From Silvibacterium dinghuense (lineage in GTDB: Bacteria > Acidobacteriota > Terriglobia > Terriglobales > Acidobacteriaceae), in contig NZ_SDMK01000001.1 in the NCBI RefSeq assembly GCF_004123295.1, forward strand, positions 1,054,001-1,118,000: DNA of 64,000 bases, in the 5' to 3' direction. The notes under the pieces were generated by a model. It was not told the DNA's origin, did no database searches, and saw nothing but the letters and a program-made list of their open reading frames with translations. The number at the start of each line of letters is the position of its first letter. Position 1 is the stretch's first letter. This document shows positions 1 to 9,151 of the stretch, piece by piece. A program made the translations under genes and the position numbers.

Positions 1-2
1 GC

Positions 3-482
3 TCCATGGGCTTTCGTTACGGCGCGCTCATCGGCCTGCCTGAGCAGGAGCCGCAGCACAAGCTCTATAAGCAGCTCGGCGAGATCGAGTATGTACGCAA
101 GCGCGGCCAGTTGGCCAAGGAGTACATCGCCGCGCATCCGGGCCATTTCGCACAGCTTTCGCTCGAGCGTTTCGACTTCTTCTGGGCCAGCGTGCCGCAT
201 CCCACCGACAAGCACTGGTTTCTCGACTTCATCCGTCAGCTCGACTACTGCCTGCCCAGCATCACCGGCGTGCTCGGCCTGCTGCTCGCGCTCAAGCGGC
301 GCGTGCCCGCGGCCGGACTCTTCGCATGGGCCTTCGTCCTGCTGCCGTTTACGTATTATTTTGTGACCGTGGAAGCACGCTTCCGGCATCCCCTTGAGCC
401 GCTCATCGTGATCCTCTCGGTCTATCTCTTCCAGTCCGCCGAACGGCGCCGGGCCTCAACGGCTGCGGCCGCGCAGGCGTGA
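3..482 (+). CDS. GT39-like membrane glycosyltransferase, C-terminal part (5' truncated)
   Basis: The frame is open to the left edge, so this is the C-terminal third of a protein whose start lies outside the window. It aligns by eye with the last ~155 residues of the two complete paralogues downstream, sharing FFWASVPHPTD, LGLLLALKRR-PAAGLFAW and a RFRHPLEPL end. Two or three membrane segments are visible, then a polar Ala-rich tail. The family (PMT/ArnT-like, GT39) moves sugars from lipid-phosphate donors in the inner membrane. The acceptor is not predictable here. The next gene starts 11 bases downstream on the same strand, which suggests an operon that begins upstream of the window. Confidence 0.8.
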   Translation, partial: SMGFRYGALIGLPEQEPQHKLYKQLGEIEYVRKRGQLAKEYIAAHPGHFAQLSLERFDFFWASVPHPTDKHWFLDFIRQLDYCLPSITGVLGLLLALKRRVPAAGLFAWAFVLLPFTYYFVTVEARFRHPLEPLIVILSVYLFQSAERRRASTAAAAQA

Positions 483-492
483 AGAGGAATTT

Positions 493-1779
493 GTGACAGA
501 TACCATTACAAAATCAAACCGCTTCCGCGCCCCATGGATCATCTTCTGGGCCGGTTTCCTGCTGCGTGCACTGGTCATCGTCATCGGCCACACCTATAAA
601 ATCCGCCTCGCGCAGGATCACTTCCAGTTCGGCTGGGAGATGGGCCGCATTGCCCGCGCTCTGGTCACCGGCTACGGCTACGCGGACCCATTTGTCGGCC
701 ACACCGGACCCACCGCATGGACGCCCCCCATCTTTCCCCTGCTGCTGGCCGGCGTCTTCAAGCTCTTCGGCGTCTACACCGCGCTCTCGGCGTGGGTCAT
801 TCTCACCATCAACAGCGTCTTCTCCGCGGCCGTCTCGCTCTTCGTCTATGAGATCGCCGCCCGCTGCTACAACCTGCGCGTGGCGAAGTGGTCCGCGTGG
901 ATGTGGGCCGTGTATCCGGCAGCATTGCAGTACGCCATCCACTGGGTCTGGGAGATGTCGCTCACCGCGATGCTCTTCACCTGGGTGCTCGCGCTCGCGT
1001 TGCGCATGCGCGGCATCGGAGAAGACAAGCCTCGCGAAGCGACTGCCACGCAATGGCTAGGATTCGGTCTTCTGTGGGGCAGCATTGCGCTCTCCAACTC
1101 CACCGTGCTGCTCTTCCTGCCCATCTGCGGACTATGGATACTCTTCGGAGCGAAGCAGCCGCTCGCCCAACTCGGCAAGGTCGCACTCGCCAGCCTCGTC
1201 TTCCTCGCTATTCTCGGCTCCTGGGAGACGCGCAACTTCCAAGCCTTCCACAAATTCATCCCCATCCGCGGCAACATGGGTGCGGAGATGTGGGCCGGCA
1301 GCGGCCCCGACTCTAACGGATTTGCCTGGATGGCCACGCTGCCGCTCGAGGAGCGCAACCCCGAGACCATCCGCTACCGCACGCTCGGTGAGGTCGAATA
1401 CACGCGCCAGCAGGGCGAAAAGTGGCACGTCTACATGCGAACGCACCATCTGCACTACGCCGCCATCTCGCTCAAGCGGTTCTACTTCTTCTGGGCCGGA
1501 GTGCCGCATCCCACCGACGCGCATCCCGCCGCCGAAGCCATCCGCGAGATCGATTACTGCTTCTTCAGCATCACCGGCATTCTCGGCCTGCTGCTTTCGC
1601 TCAGAAATCGAATTCCCGCCGCAGGACTCTTCGCCTGGTCTTTCGTGCTTCTGCCTCTGACGTACTATTTTGTAACTGTGGCTGCACGTTTTCGCCATCC
1701 CCTTGAACCGCTGCTCTTCCTCTTCACGGTGTATCTCTTCCAGTCCGCGCAGCCGCGCAGAAAGCACGAGGCCACATGA
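493..1779 (+). CDS. GT39-like membrane glycosyltransferase (paralogue 2)
   Basis: 428 residues with about ten hydrophobic segments and an acidic early loop QDHFQFGWEMGRIA, followed by GYGYADPF and GHTGPTAW. This layout resembles GT39/PMT-like polyprenyl-phosphate-sugar transferases, where an acidic residue in the first periplasmic loop is catalytic; assigning that role to the D in QDHF is my inference. The end RFRHPLEPL is shared with both neighbours. It starts with GTG after an AGAGGA ribosome site and overlaps the next gene by four bases (ATGA), so the two are probably co-translated. The likely role is glycosylation of an envelope lipid or protein. Substrate is unknown. Confidence 0.8.
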   Translation: MTDTITKSNRFRAPWIIFWAGFLLRALVIVIGHTYKIRLAQDHFQFGWEMGRIARALVTGYGYADPFVGHTGPTAWTPPIFPLLLAGVFKLFGVYTALSAWVILTINSVFSAAVSLFVYEIAARCYNLRVAKWSAWMWAVYPAALQYAIHWVWEMSLTAMLFTWVLALALRMRGIGEDKPREATATQWLGFGLLWGSIALSNSTVLLFLPICGLWILFGAKQPLAQLGKVALASLVFLAILGSWETRNFQAFHKFIPIRGNMGAEMWAGSGPDSNGFAWMATLPLEERNPETIRYRTLGEVEYTRQQGEKWHVYMRTHHLHYAAISLKRFYFFWAGVPHPTDAHPAAEAIREIDYCFFSITGILGLLLSLRNRIPAAGLFAWSFVLLPLTYYFVTVAARFRHPLEPLLFLFTVYLFQSAQPRRKHEAT

Positions 1780-3062
1780 AGACGATCAAGCGCAGCGACT
1801 TTACGGCTCCGTGGATGCTGGTCTGGATCGCGCTCGCCGTGCGCGTCCTCTACATGACCTTCGCGCACACCTGGCGCTTCTCGCCCATCGAGGATCACTT
1901 CAACTTCGGCCACGAGATGGGCCGCATCGCCCGCGCCGTCGCCACCGGCTACGGCTACGCCGATCCTTTCAATGGCCACACTGGCCCCACGGCGTGGCTG
2001 CCGCCCGTCTATCCGCTGCTCATCGCCGCCTGCTTCAAGCTCTTCGGCGTCTATTCGAACGGCGCAGGCTGGGTACTGCTGGCGTTGAACAGCGTCTTCT
2101 CCGCGCTCACCATCCGCCCGCTGTGGGAGATCGCGCAGCGCTCCTTCCATCGCAGCGTCGCCACCTGGTCCGCGTGGATCTGGGCACTCTATCCAGCCTT
2201 CCTGCAGTACGCGGTCAAGTGGGTGTGGGAGACCACGCTCACCACCTGGCTCTTCACCTTCGCGCTGGTCCTCGCGCTGCGCATGCGCGGCATCGGCGAA
2301 GATCGCCACGAGTCCCCCACCGTCGGCGAGTGGCTCGGCTTCGGACTGGTCTGGGCCGGCATCGCGCTCACCAATCCCTCACCGCTGCTCTTCCTGCCCG
2401 TCGCCGGTGTATGGATCATCCTCGGCTGCCCGCTGCGCGACTGGCAGTCGCAGGCCGGCAAGGCCGTGCTCGCGGCCGTGCTCTTCATCGCCTGCGTCGC
2501 GCCGTGGACCTATCGCAACTACCGCGCCCTGCATGCCTTCGTCCCGCTGCGCGCCAACTTCGGCGCCGAGCTCTATCTCGGCAACGGGCCCGGCTCGAAC
2601 GGCCTCGAGATGGGCTGGCAACATCCCTACATGGCGCCCGATCAACGCGAGATCTATCGCCGCATGGGTGAAGTCGCCTACTCGAAGATGCGCGGCGACG
2701 CGGCCAAGGCCTACATCAAACAAGACCCGCTGCACTTCCTGCACAACTGCCTGCTGCGCACCTTCTACTTCTGGGCAGGCGTGCCCCGCACCAGCGTGCG
2801 CGGCTTCTGGAAGCAGTACGGACCGGACCTGAACTTCGACCTCATCACCATCGTCGGCCTGCTTGGCCTGCTGCTGACGCTCACCCGCCGCATCCCCGCC
2901 GCGGGGCTCTACGCACTGGCCTTCGCATTGCTGCCGCTCACCTACTACGCGGTCACGGTCTCAGCACGCTTCCGCCATCCGCTCGAGCCGCTGATCGTGA
3001 TCTTCACCGTCTATCTCTTCCAGAGCGCCGAGAAGCGCTGGACCATCTGGCCCTGGCGGTGA
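1776..3062 (+). CDS. GT39-like membrane glycosyltransferase (paralogue 3)
   Basis: 428 residues, the same length as the preceding gene, with the matching blocks EDHFNFGHEMGRIARA, GYGYADPFNGHTGPTAW, a central multi-span core and RFRHPLEPLIVIF near the end. It begins inside the stop of paralogue 2 (ATGA overlap). Conserved blocks are near identical while the loops between them differ, as expected of an old tandem duplication rather than a recent copy. GT39-type membrane sugar transferase is the best family call. A flippase-linked or O-mannosyltransferase role is possible but not shown by the sequence. Confidence 0.8.
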   Translation: MKTIKRSDFTAPWMLVWIALAVRVLYMTFAHTWRFSPIEDHFNFGHEMGRIARAVATGYGYADPFNGHTGPTAWLPPVYPLLIAACFKLFGVYSNGAGWVLLALNSVFSALTIRPLWEIAQRSFHRSVATWSAWIWALYPAFLQYAVKWVWETTLTTWLFTFALVLALRMRGIGEDRHESPTVGEWLGFGLVWAGIALTNPSPLLFLPVAGVWIILGCPLRDWQSQAGKAVLAAVLFIACVAPWTYRNYRALHAFVPLRANFGAELYLGNGPGSNGLEMGWQHPYMAPDQREIYRRMGEVAYSKMRGDAAKAYIKQDPLHFLHNCLLRTFYFWAGVPRTSVRGFWKQYGPDLNFDLITIVGLLGLLLTLTRRIPAAGLYALAFALLPLTYYAVTVSARFRHPLEPLIVIFTVYLFQSAEKRWTIWPWR

Positions 3063-3082
3063 ACCAGGGCACTGTCATTTAT

Positions 3083-3498
3083 TCAGTTTGATGGAGCGGC
3101 CTTTGTATCTCCGGGAACAGGCTGCAAAGTCGGTGCAGCGGGCGTAGCTTTTTCCATGGCTGGAATCAGGTTATCGCTATCCTTGGTGAAGATGACGTTT
3201 ATCGAGGTCTTCACCTCCACAACCTTGCCCCAATGCTCATAAGGTTTGTAGACACGATGCTGATAGCTACCTGCCGAAGCGCATCTGGACCAGAAACGGC
3301 CTTGACGTCGTGCATTCGCCCATCCTTGCCGATCGTTCCTTTGATCTTTACGATCCCGGCCATGCCAACAGGCTTGGGTACAGCAGGGCAGCCGTTTGTA
3401 CTCGTGGTTGAAGACTGAGTCTGTTGATCTTCAGCCCAAACCATAGGCAGAACGGAAACTAAGCAAAGCGCTACGATGCATCCACGTAACCCGAACAT
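3083..3498 (-). pseudogene. Secreted TonB C-terminal-domain protein broken by a frameshift
   Basis: From 3498 the frame encodes a Sec signal peptide (MFGLRGCIVALCLVSVLPMVWA) and the first half of a TonB-C fold (GIVKIKGTIGKDGRMHDV then VSGPDALRQ). It then runs into an early stop at 3211-3213. In the -1 frame from about 3256 the sequence continues as RVYKPYEHWGKVVEVKTSI and NVIFTKDSDN to a stop at 3083-3085. That is exactly the missing half of the domain (YKPY, then the final VEV-T-I-V-F strand). One base lost or gained near 3254-3260 explains it. It is either a recent pseudogene, a base-call error, or, less likely, programmed frameshifting. The intact protein would be a small periplasmic TonB-like partner. 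Confidence 0.7.
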
Positions 3499-3583
3499 GT
3501 AAACACACTCTCAACGGCAAGGATGGTCCTGGCTAAAGAATACTAGTGGTGAAACATCTCTCCCGCGCAAGCGGCACAAACCC

Positions 3584-4378
3584 TTACGGCTCGACCTCTT
3601 TCACCTTCTGCGCGTACCAGGCCTTCGCGTACTTCCAGTGGATATACGCCGAGTGGTTCAGGTGATAGATCAGCCCCTGCGTGCCGTCGAGAAATCCGCC
3701 GCGGAAAATGTAATTCTTGATGAACGTAAAGAAGGGGTTCACCACTCCCAGCCAGATCAGTGCGCCGGTTGACTTCGCCTTCCCACGCCGCACCAGCACA
3801 TCCAGCGTCTCCGTGCTGTAGTCGTTCATGTGGCTCAGGTAGAGCTCAAAATCCGGGTACGCATAGTGCAGCAGATCGTTCTTCAGCGTGCCCTTCGGCC
3901 CTTCGTGCTGCGGCGTGCCGTGCGGACCGCCCTTCACGTCCATCACCGCCGAGCCGCGCTTGAACAACCGCAGCTTGTGGTCGGGATAGAACCCGCCGTG
4001 CCGCACCCAGCGATCCATAAACAGGTTCAGCCGCGGCAGCCAGTAGGCCGTAAACTCCGGCTTGTCTTGCTCTGATTTCTCAAGTACCTGCCGAATCTCC
4101 GCCGCCAGCTCCGGCGTTACGACTTCATCCGCGTCCAGCAGCAGTATCCAGTCGCTCGTGCACTGGTTGATGGCAATCGTCTTCTGCTGGGGATGCCCCT
4201 CGAAGTTGCGGTTAAACGAGTGCTTGGCGCCGAACTCGCGGGCAATCTCCGGCGTACGATCCACGGAGCCGGAGTCGACGATCACAATCTCGTCGGCCCA
4301 GCGGACGCTCGAAAGGGTGCGCGGGAGGTTCTTCTCCTCGTTGCGCGCGATCATGGCGACGGACAGCGTGGCAGGCAT
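3584..4378 (-). CDS. Family 2 glycosyltransferase, WaaE/KdtX-like
   Basis: 264 residues. The N-terminus has the GT-A nucleotide-binding start SVAMIARNEEKNLPRTL and VDSGSVDRTPEIA. The metal-binding acidic motif LLLDADE lies near residue 80. The C-terminal part FRGGFLDGTQGLIYHLNHS is typical of the WaaE subgroup that adds a hexose to the inner core heptose of LPS. No transmembrane segment is evident, so it should act at the cytoplasmic face of the inner membrane. It is convergent with the GT39 array and codirectional with the permease behind it, with 63 bases between them. The core-LPS role is family inference; acceptor and donor are not visible. Confidence 0.85.
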   Translation of the reverse strand: MPATLSVAMIARNEEKNLPRTLSSVRWADEIVIVDSGSVDRTPEIAREFGAKHSFNRNFEGHPQQKTIAINQCTSDWILLLDADEVVTPELAAEIRQVLEKSEQDKPEFTAYWLPRLNLFMDRWVRHGGFYPDHKLRLFKRGSAVMDVKGGPHGTPQHEGPKGTLKNDLLHYAYPDFELYLSHMNDYSTETLDVLVRRGKAKSTGALIWLGVVNPFFTFIKNYIFRGGFLDGTQGLIYHLNHSAYIHWKYAKAWYAQKVKEVEP

Positions 4379-4441
4379 CTTCGCTTTCAGTTATATCGCG
4401 AAGCCGCGCCCGAGAGGCTGCTATGCACGAACCTGCCCTCG

Positions 4442-6997
4442 TCAATCGTTGCGCAAGGCCGCCATCGGGTCCACGCTCGCAGCCCGGCGAGCCGGCACCG
4501 TCGCGGCGAACAAAGCGGCCAGCGCAAGCAGCAGCGGATCATAAGGCGCAACGCCAAAAAGCTGACCGGCAATAGCCCGGCCCACACCGATGGCCGCAGG
4601 AATGCCGAGGACCAGCCCCAATCCCACCTGCAGAAATGCGCCGCGCAGCACCATGGCCACAACAGACTGACGATCTGCTCCAAGCGCCATGCGGATACCG
4701 ATCTCTCCCGAACGCTGTTCGACCGAGTAGGCAGTGACGCCATAGAGTCCGACCGCCGCCAGCACCAGCGCCAGCGCGCCAAACAGCATGGTCAGGCGGG
4801 CGATAAGCTGCTCCTGAGCGTAGTCGGCGCTGAGAAGCTCATCGTATTTGGAGAAGCTCTCTACCGTGAGATCGGGATTCACTTCCGCGACTGCGTTGCG
4901 CACCTTCTCTTCCAGCCCCGGAGGATTGCCCGGCGCCCAGAGAACAATCTGGCGCAGATAATGCGAGCGGGTTTCGCTGTTGATGTCATCGCCACCCAGA
5001 TACTGCTCAAACTGGGTCTCCGGCATAAAGAACATGGGTTCGGCCATCCTGCCGCTCTGCAGATGCTCCGCGTTCAACAGATATTGGATATCCGCCACCA
5101 CGCCGATAATTTCCATATCGCCGGCATGACCGGCCAGATTCTTTCCGAAATGCTGGCCGATAGGATTCTGCCCCGGGAAGAAGTGCTTCGCAAAAGCATC
5201 GTTGACCACAGCGACATGCCGCGAGGAAGCAGTGTCGTCCTCCGTAATCGAACGTCCCTGCAGCATGCGCGTGCCAAGAGTCTGGAAGAAGCCGGGCTCG
5301 ATACGCACATACCCTGCGGTCACATCCTCTCCCGGAGCCGGCTCAGGCCGTCCCTCGATGCGAATGAACGTATCCCAGTTGTCGCCGCTCATCGGCGCAT
5401 AGAGCGAGGAGCTGGCGCCACGCACGCCTGGAATAGCCTGGAGACGATCTTCGATCTGCCGGTACAGCATGGGCAGGTCGTTCGGCTGATATCCGGCCAG
5501 CAGCGGCTCGACCGTGGCCACATAGCGGCCCTCGGTCTTGAAGCCGAAGGACTGATGCTCCAGGTTGCGCAGGCTCTGGGTCAGCATGGCCGCCGCGCTC
5601 AGCAGCACCAGCGAGAGCGCCGCCTGCGAGATCACAAGCGCCTTCTGCGGCCATGCAATCTTTTGCCCGCTGGAGCGGTTGGCCCCGCGCAGCGCCTCCA
5701 CCGGCTCGGCATGCGAGCTGATCCAGGCAGGCGCAATCCCGAAAACCACACCCGTGAGCGCAGAAAGTCCCATGGCAAAAAGCAGGACCGTCCACGAAGG
5801 GCTGGCCTGGATTGGAACGTAATGATCTCCGCCCGAGAAGGCAAAGTGCAGAATGAGGCTCGTGCCGCCATAGGCCACAAGCAGCCCGGCAACGCCTCCC
5901 AGCACGCCCAGAACGACACTTTCAAACAGCGCTTTTCGCACCAGCAGCGCGCGCGAAGCGCCAAGCGCCATGCGCACCGAAAGCTGCTGACGGCGGGCAA
6001 GGCCACGCGCCAGCAAAAGATTGGTCAGGTTCGCACAGGCAATCAGCAGAACGCAGCCGGCGGCCAGCAGCAGCAGGCGCAGTCCATCCTCGTAGCGCGC
6101 GCGCATCTGCGCCACGCCCGCGCCTCCCGGCGTAAGAAAGAGCTGCTGCTTGGGCAGCCGCTCCCGGTCATTCGCCTGCATATCTTCTATGTGACCGAGC
6201 TGCCACTGGCGCAGCTCCAGGCGCAGCTTGGCCTCCAGAGCCTTCGGATCGGTGCCGGGACGGACCCGGCCGATGACATCGATCCAGTTCTGGTCGGCAT
6301 TGTTCAGCAGCGAGCTGGTGCCCTGCATCATTGGCTCGTCAGAGAACGGAATCCAGAGATCGGGTGTGCCCCAGGTGCGGACGCCAGCGCCGAAGAAGCC
6401 CGGTGCGCCAATGCCCACAATGGTGAAGGACTTGCCATTGAGCTCGAAGGAGGCACCCACCACCGAGGGGTCCGAGCCGTACTTCTGCTGCCAGGTGTGA
6501 TACGCCATCACTGCCACCGGTGCGGCGTCCTCGCGGTCGTCTGCCGGCGTAAACACGCGCCCTGCCCATGCCCCCACACCAAAGGTGGAGAAGAAGTTTC
6601 CCGAAACGAACTGGCCGATGCGCAGCTCCGCGCGGCCGGCGACACCGCTGCGGCGCACGCCGAGCCCGGTATCGCCTCCCTCGAAACCCGCCAGGTCGGC
6701 AAACTCCGGCGTATGGTCGCGGAAATGCCGATAGAGCTCATAAGAAAAGAGCGAATACTCGTTATCCCCGCGCCCGCTCTGGGTATAGCCGCCGATGACG
6801 CAGCAATGGATCTGATCCCCGATGCGATAGAGCTCCGACGGCCGGGCCACCGGCAGCGACTTCAGCATCACCTGCTGCACCAGCGTGAAGATGGCCGTGG
6901 TCGCGCCGATACCCAGCGCCAGCGTCAGCACCGCGGTCACAGTGAATCCCGGCGCCTTGCGCAATTGCCTCAGGGTATATCTCAGATTAGCCCACAT
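4442..6997 (-). CDS. Orphan duplicated MacB/FtsX-type permease (ADOP-like)
   Basis: 851 residues. The start WANLRYTLRQLRKAPGFT followed by VTAVLTLALGIGATTAIF is the standard opening of the acidobacterial duplicated orphan permeases. A periplasmic MacB-like domain follows, then three membrane helices containing ARGLARRQQLSVRMALGA. A second periplasmic domain precedes a final helix set with RSGEIGIRMALGADRQSV. So there are two FtsX repeats in one chain. No ATPase gene is adjacent, which is usual for this family. Known relatives act as mechanotransmission or macrolide/peptide export permeases. Cargo is unknown. It is transcribed away from the GH43 gene across a 290-base divergent gap. Confidence 0.88.
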   Translation of the reverse strand: MWANLRYTLRQLRKAPGFTVTAVLTLALGIGATTAIFTLVQQVMLKSLPVARPSELYRIGDQIHCCVIGGYTQSGRGDNEYSLFSYELYRHFRDHTPEFADLAGFEGGDTGLGVRRSGVAGRAELRIGQFVSGNFFSTFGVGAWAGRVFTPADDREDAAPVAVMAYHTWQQKYGSDPSVVGASFELNGKSFTIVGIGAPGFFGAGVRTWGTPDLWIPFSDEPMMQGTSSLLNNADQNWIDVIGRVRPGTDPKALEAKLRLELRQWQLGHIEDMQANDRERLPKQQLFLTPGGAGVAQMRARYEDGLRLLLLAAGCVLLIACANLTNLLLARGLARRQQLSVRMALGASRALLVRKALFESVVLGVLGGVAGLLVAYGGTSLILHFAFSGGDHYVPIQASPSWTVLLFAMGLSALTGVVFGIAPAWISSHAEPVEALRGANRSSGQKIAWPQKALVISQAALSLVLLSAAAMLTQSLRNLEHQSFGFKTEGRYVATVEPLLAGYQPNDLPMLYRQIEDRLQAIPGVRGASSSLYAPMSGDNWDTFIRIEGRPEPAPGEDVTAGYVRIEPGFFQTLGTRMLQGRSITEDDTASSRHVAVVNDAFAKHFFPGQNPIGQHFGKNLAGHAGDMEIIGVVADIQYLLNAEHLQSGRMAEPMFFMPETQFEQYLGGDDINSETRSHYLRQIVLWAPGNPPGLEEKVRNAVAEVNPDLTVESFSKYDELLSADYAQEQLIARLTMLFGALALVLAAVGLYGVTAYSVEQRSGEIGIRMALGADRQSVVAMVLRGAFLQVGLGLVLGIPAAIGVGRAIAGQLFGVAPYDPLLLALAALFAATVPARRAASVDPMAALRND

Positions 6998-7289
6998 CGC
7001 TCATCGCTCCTTTGGCGGTCACCGGATAGAGAAGCACGTTCCCGGCCAACGGGGAGCGGTGAAAAGTCTTTGAAAGTAAGGCATTTAAACAAAACATCCG
7101 GCCCAGAAGCGTGTTCACACGCGAAGACAGGTGTGCGAAATCGAACAGGGTTACCGGGGCCGCAGGAAAAACCTGCGTCATCCCGCTTCAGCCGGTACAG
7201 ATCCATCATCTAATCTGGAGCATCAGCCTCCATAGCATTTCAGACAGCCTGTGCAGACTCGATCCGCTCAGGCGCTTGAGGAAGAAACT

Positions 7290-8417
7290 TTGCGGTATTG
7301 GAAAGCGCTCACATTTCTGCGGCTCCTCCTGCCTCTGCTCCTGCTGGTATCCCAGGCCTCAACCCCGCTCATGGCCAGCAGCAAGGACCCGCATTTCGAC
7401 TACGAAAACCCGATCCAGACCGATCCCATCCGCGATCCGCAGATCACCAAGGTCGGCAGCACCTGGTACATGACCGGGACCGCCTTCCCTTTCTTCGACG
7501 GCACCGCCGCCGGACCGATCCCCGGCGTAAAGCTGTGGTCTTCCACCGATCTGACCCACTGGAAAGACCTGGGCGTTCTCGTCGCACCGAGCAAGGATCG
7601 CTGGTATCGCCGCCGCTTCTGGGCGCCGGAGCTCTTCCCCTACAAGGGCAAGTGGTATCTCACCTTCTCCTGCCCCTTCGGCGAAACACCCGACAGCCCC
7701 GAGAGCATCGCGCTCGCTGTCGCCGACACCATCACCGGCCCGTATAAAGTCCTCACCGAAGACAAGCCGCTCACCGAGGGCAACGGCGCCACGCTCTTCC
7801 AGGATGACGACGGCAAAGTCTACCTCTTCCGCGACGGCGTCACCGCGACGCTGGTCGATCTGCCCAACGCCGTCCCCATCGGCCAGCCGTTCCCGGTGAT
7901 CCAGCCCGGCGCCGACGGCGCATGGGACGGCCCGGCGAAGGGCGGCCCATCCGTCGGTCTCGAAGGCCCGACGGTGATGAAGCACGGCCGCTCCTACATC
8001 CTGCTCTATTCGTCCTGGGGACGCGGCTACGAGGTCGGCGAGGCAACAGCCGACACCATCACCGGACCATGGCGCAAGTCACGCAGCAATCCCATCTACG
8101 GCGCGCAGGACGAGGAGTGGGCGAAGATCTACAAGCACGCCTACACGCAGAAGTCCGATGTCCCCTACGGCCAGCTCGGCCACGGCTCACCCTTCATCGG
8201 GCCGGACGGCGATCTCTGGTTCGGCTGCCACGGCTACCTGAAGGGCAAGGGCCAGCTCCCGCACCTGGTCATCACACCTATGCGCATCGATCATGACCAG
8301 GTGAAGATGGTCGTCACCTGGACGCCGCAGGTGCTCTTCTACCCCAAGAAATTCCACGTCCGCCCCACCGACACCCGCCTCGCCTCACCGGATTTAGCAA
8401 CGCTAGCCGACCAGTAG
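7290..8417 (+). CDS. Secreted glycoside hydrolase family 43-like protein
   Basis: I prefer the TTG at 7290 because GAGGAAG lies about six bases upstream and the protein then opens with a clean signal peptide (RYWKALTFLRLLLPLLLLV). A GTG at 7251 in the same frame is the alternative. The mature part is a five-bladed propeller: IRDPQITKVGSTWYM contains the catalytic-base Asp, then SSTDLTHWKDLG, WAPELFPYKGKWYLTFS, and GLEGPTVMKHGRSYILLYSS with the likely acid Glu. Family members hydrolyse arabinan, xylan side chains or related plant pentosans outside the cytoplasm. It stands alone between a divergent permease and repeat DNA. Exact substrate cannot be inferred. Confidence 0.85.
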   Translation: MRYWKALTFLRLLLPLLLLVSQASTPLMASSKDPHFDYENPIQTDPIRDPQITKVGSTWYMTGTAFPFFDGTAAGPIPGVKLWSSTDLTHWKDLGVLVAPSKDRWYRRRFWAPELFPYKGKWYLTFSCPFGETPDSPESIALAVADTITGPYKVLTEDKPLTEGNGATLFQDDDGKVYLFRDGVTATLVDLPNAVPIGQPFPVIQPGADGAWDGPAKGGPSVGLEGPTVMKHGRSYILLYSSWGRGYEVGEATADTITGPWRKSRSNPIYGAQDEEWAKIYKHAYTQKSDVPYGQLGHGSPFIGPDGDLWFGCHGYLKGKGQLPHLVITPMRIDHDQVKMVVTWTPQVLFYPKKFHVRPTDTRLASPDLATLADQ

Positions 8418-8650
8418 TGGGAATGCAGGGATAGGGGATAGAAAAGACCCGGTGCCCCACGTTTCAACCCTGAGACGCGGGAAGGCACGAACCCTGGATT
8501 CCCCAGTCTTCCGAGAGGGAAACGAAAACGGGTGCCCCACCCAAGCTCCGCTTGGGTGGGAAGGCACGAACTCCGCACACGAAAGAATAGAACCCCCGAC
8601 ACGCGACCAACGGGAGCGGGGCCGAAGGCGATTCGCCCTGCGCGCAGCAG
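8418..8650. repeat. Intergenic repeat island (tract, two GGGTGCCCCA hairpins, CCGAAGGCGA element)
   Basis: There is no gene here. In order it holds an AGGGATAGGGGATAG tract at 8427-8441, a hairpin with slightly imperfect arms at 8451-8485, and a perfect 11-bp hairpin with arms CCCACCCAAGC / GCTTGGGTGGG at 8536-8560 behind GGTGC. The end is a GACCAACGGGAGCGGGG plus CCGAAGGCGATTCGCCC element at 8604-8647, running right up to the tsaE stop. Each piece recurs elsewhere in the window. Confidence 0.8.
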
Positions 8651-9151
8651 CTATTTGAGCGTGAGCACGATCTTTCGCGTGTCGCCGCCGGCCGAGGTCA
8701 TCACGATCTCGCCATCGCTGCGCCGCTTCACGCTCGGAAACTTCTCACCCCACTCCACCAGCACAATGCTGTCCGGTGCAGCCAGGTCATCGAGCCCCAG
8801 CGTATCGAGCTGCCGCTCGCCTTCAATGCGGTAGAGGTCCAGATGATAGAGGTTCACCGGCGTCTTCGCCGCGCCCTGCGTGCCCTCATATTCATGCACC
8901 AGCGTAAAGGTTGGACTGGTGACCTCGTCCGGCTCTGCCGCATCCAGCGCCTCGGCAATGCCCTTCACCAGCGTCGTCTTGCCCGCGCCCAGATCGCCGC
9001 GCAGGATAAGAAACTTCGGCGGAGCGAGCAGTTCGGCAATCTTGTGGCCGGTCGCGATGGTCTCGGCGGCAGAGGTCGTCGTGAACTCGTAGGTCTTCCC
9101 AGCTTCAGCCTTCCCGACAGCTTCTGCCTTTGCCTTTTCGGTCGTCGTCAT
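8651..9151 (-). CDS. tsaE: tRNA threonylcarbamoyladenosine biosynthesis ATPase TsaE
   Basis: 166 residues from the ATG at 9151, chosen because it overlaps the upstream gene's stop as ATGA; a longer frame upstream lies inside that gene. The P-loop LRGDLGAGKTTLVKGIAEAL, then SPTFTLVHEY, the YHLDLYR strand and LVEWGEKF are the diagnostic TsaE blocks. TsaE works with TsaB and TsaD to make t6A at position 37 of ANN-decoding tRNAs, and its ATPase activity recycles the complex. The N-terminus is Ala/Lys-rich and about 20 residues longer than usual. It is coupled to the NAD(P)HX repair gene, a pairing common in bacteria. Confidence 0.93.
   Translation of the reverse strand: MTTTEKAKAEAVGKAEAGKTYEFTTTSAAETIATGHKIAELLAPPKFLILRGDLGAGKTTLVKGIAEALDAAEPDEVTSPTFTLVHEYEGTQGAAKTPVNLYHLDLYRIEGERQLDTLGLDDLAAPDSIVLVEWGEKFPSVKRRSDGEIVMTSAGGDTRKIVLTLK

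Noticed and set aside
4193-7213. A 1006-codon open frame on plus, opposite the permease
   Set aside because: Same reason: low-complexity composition, antisense to an intact FtsX-type permease.
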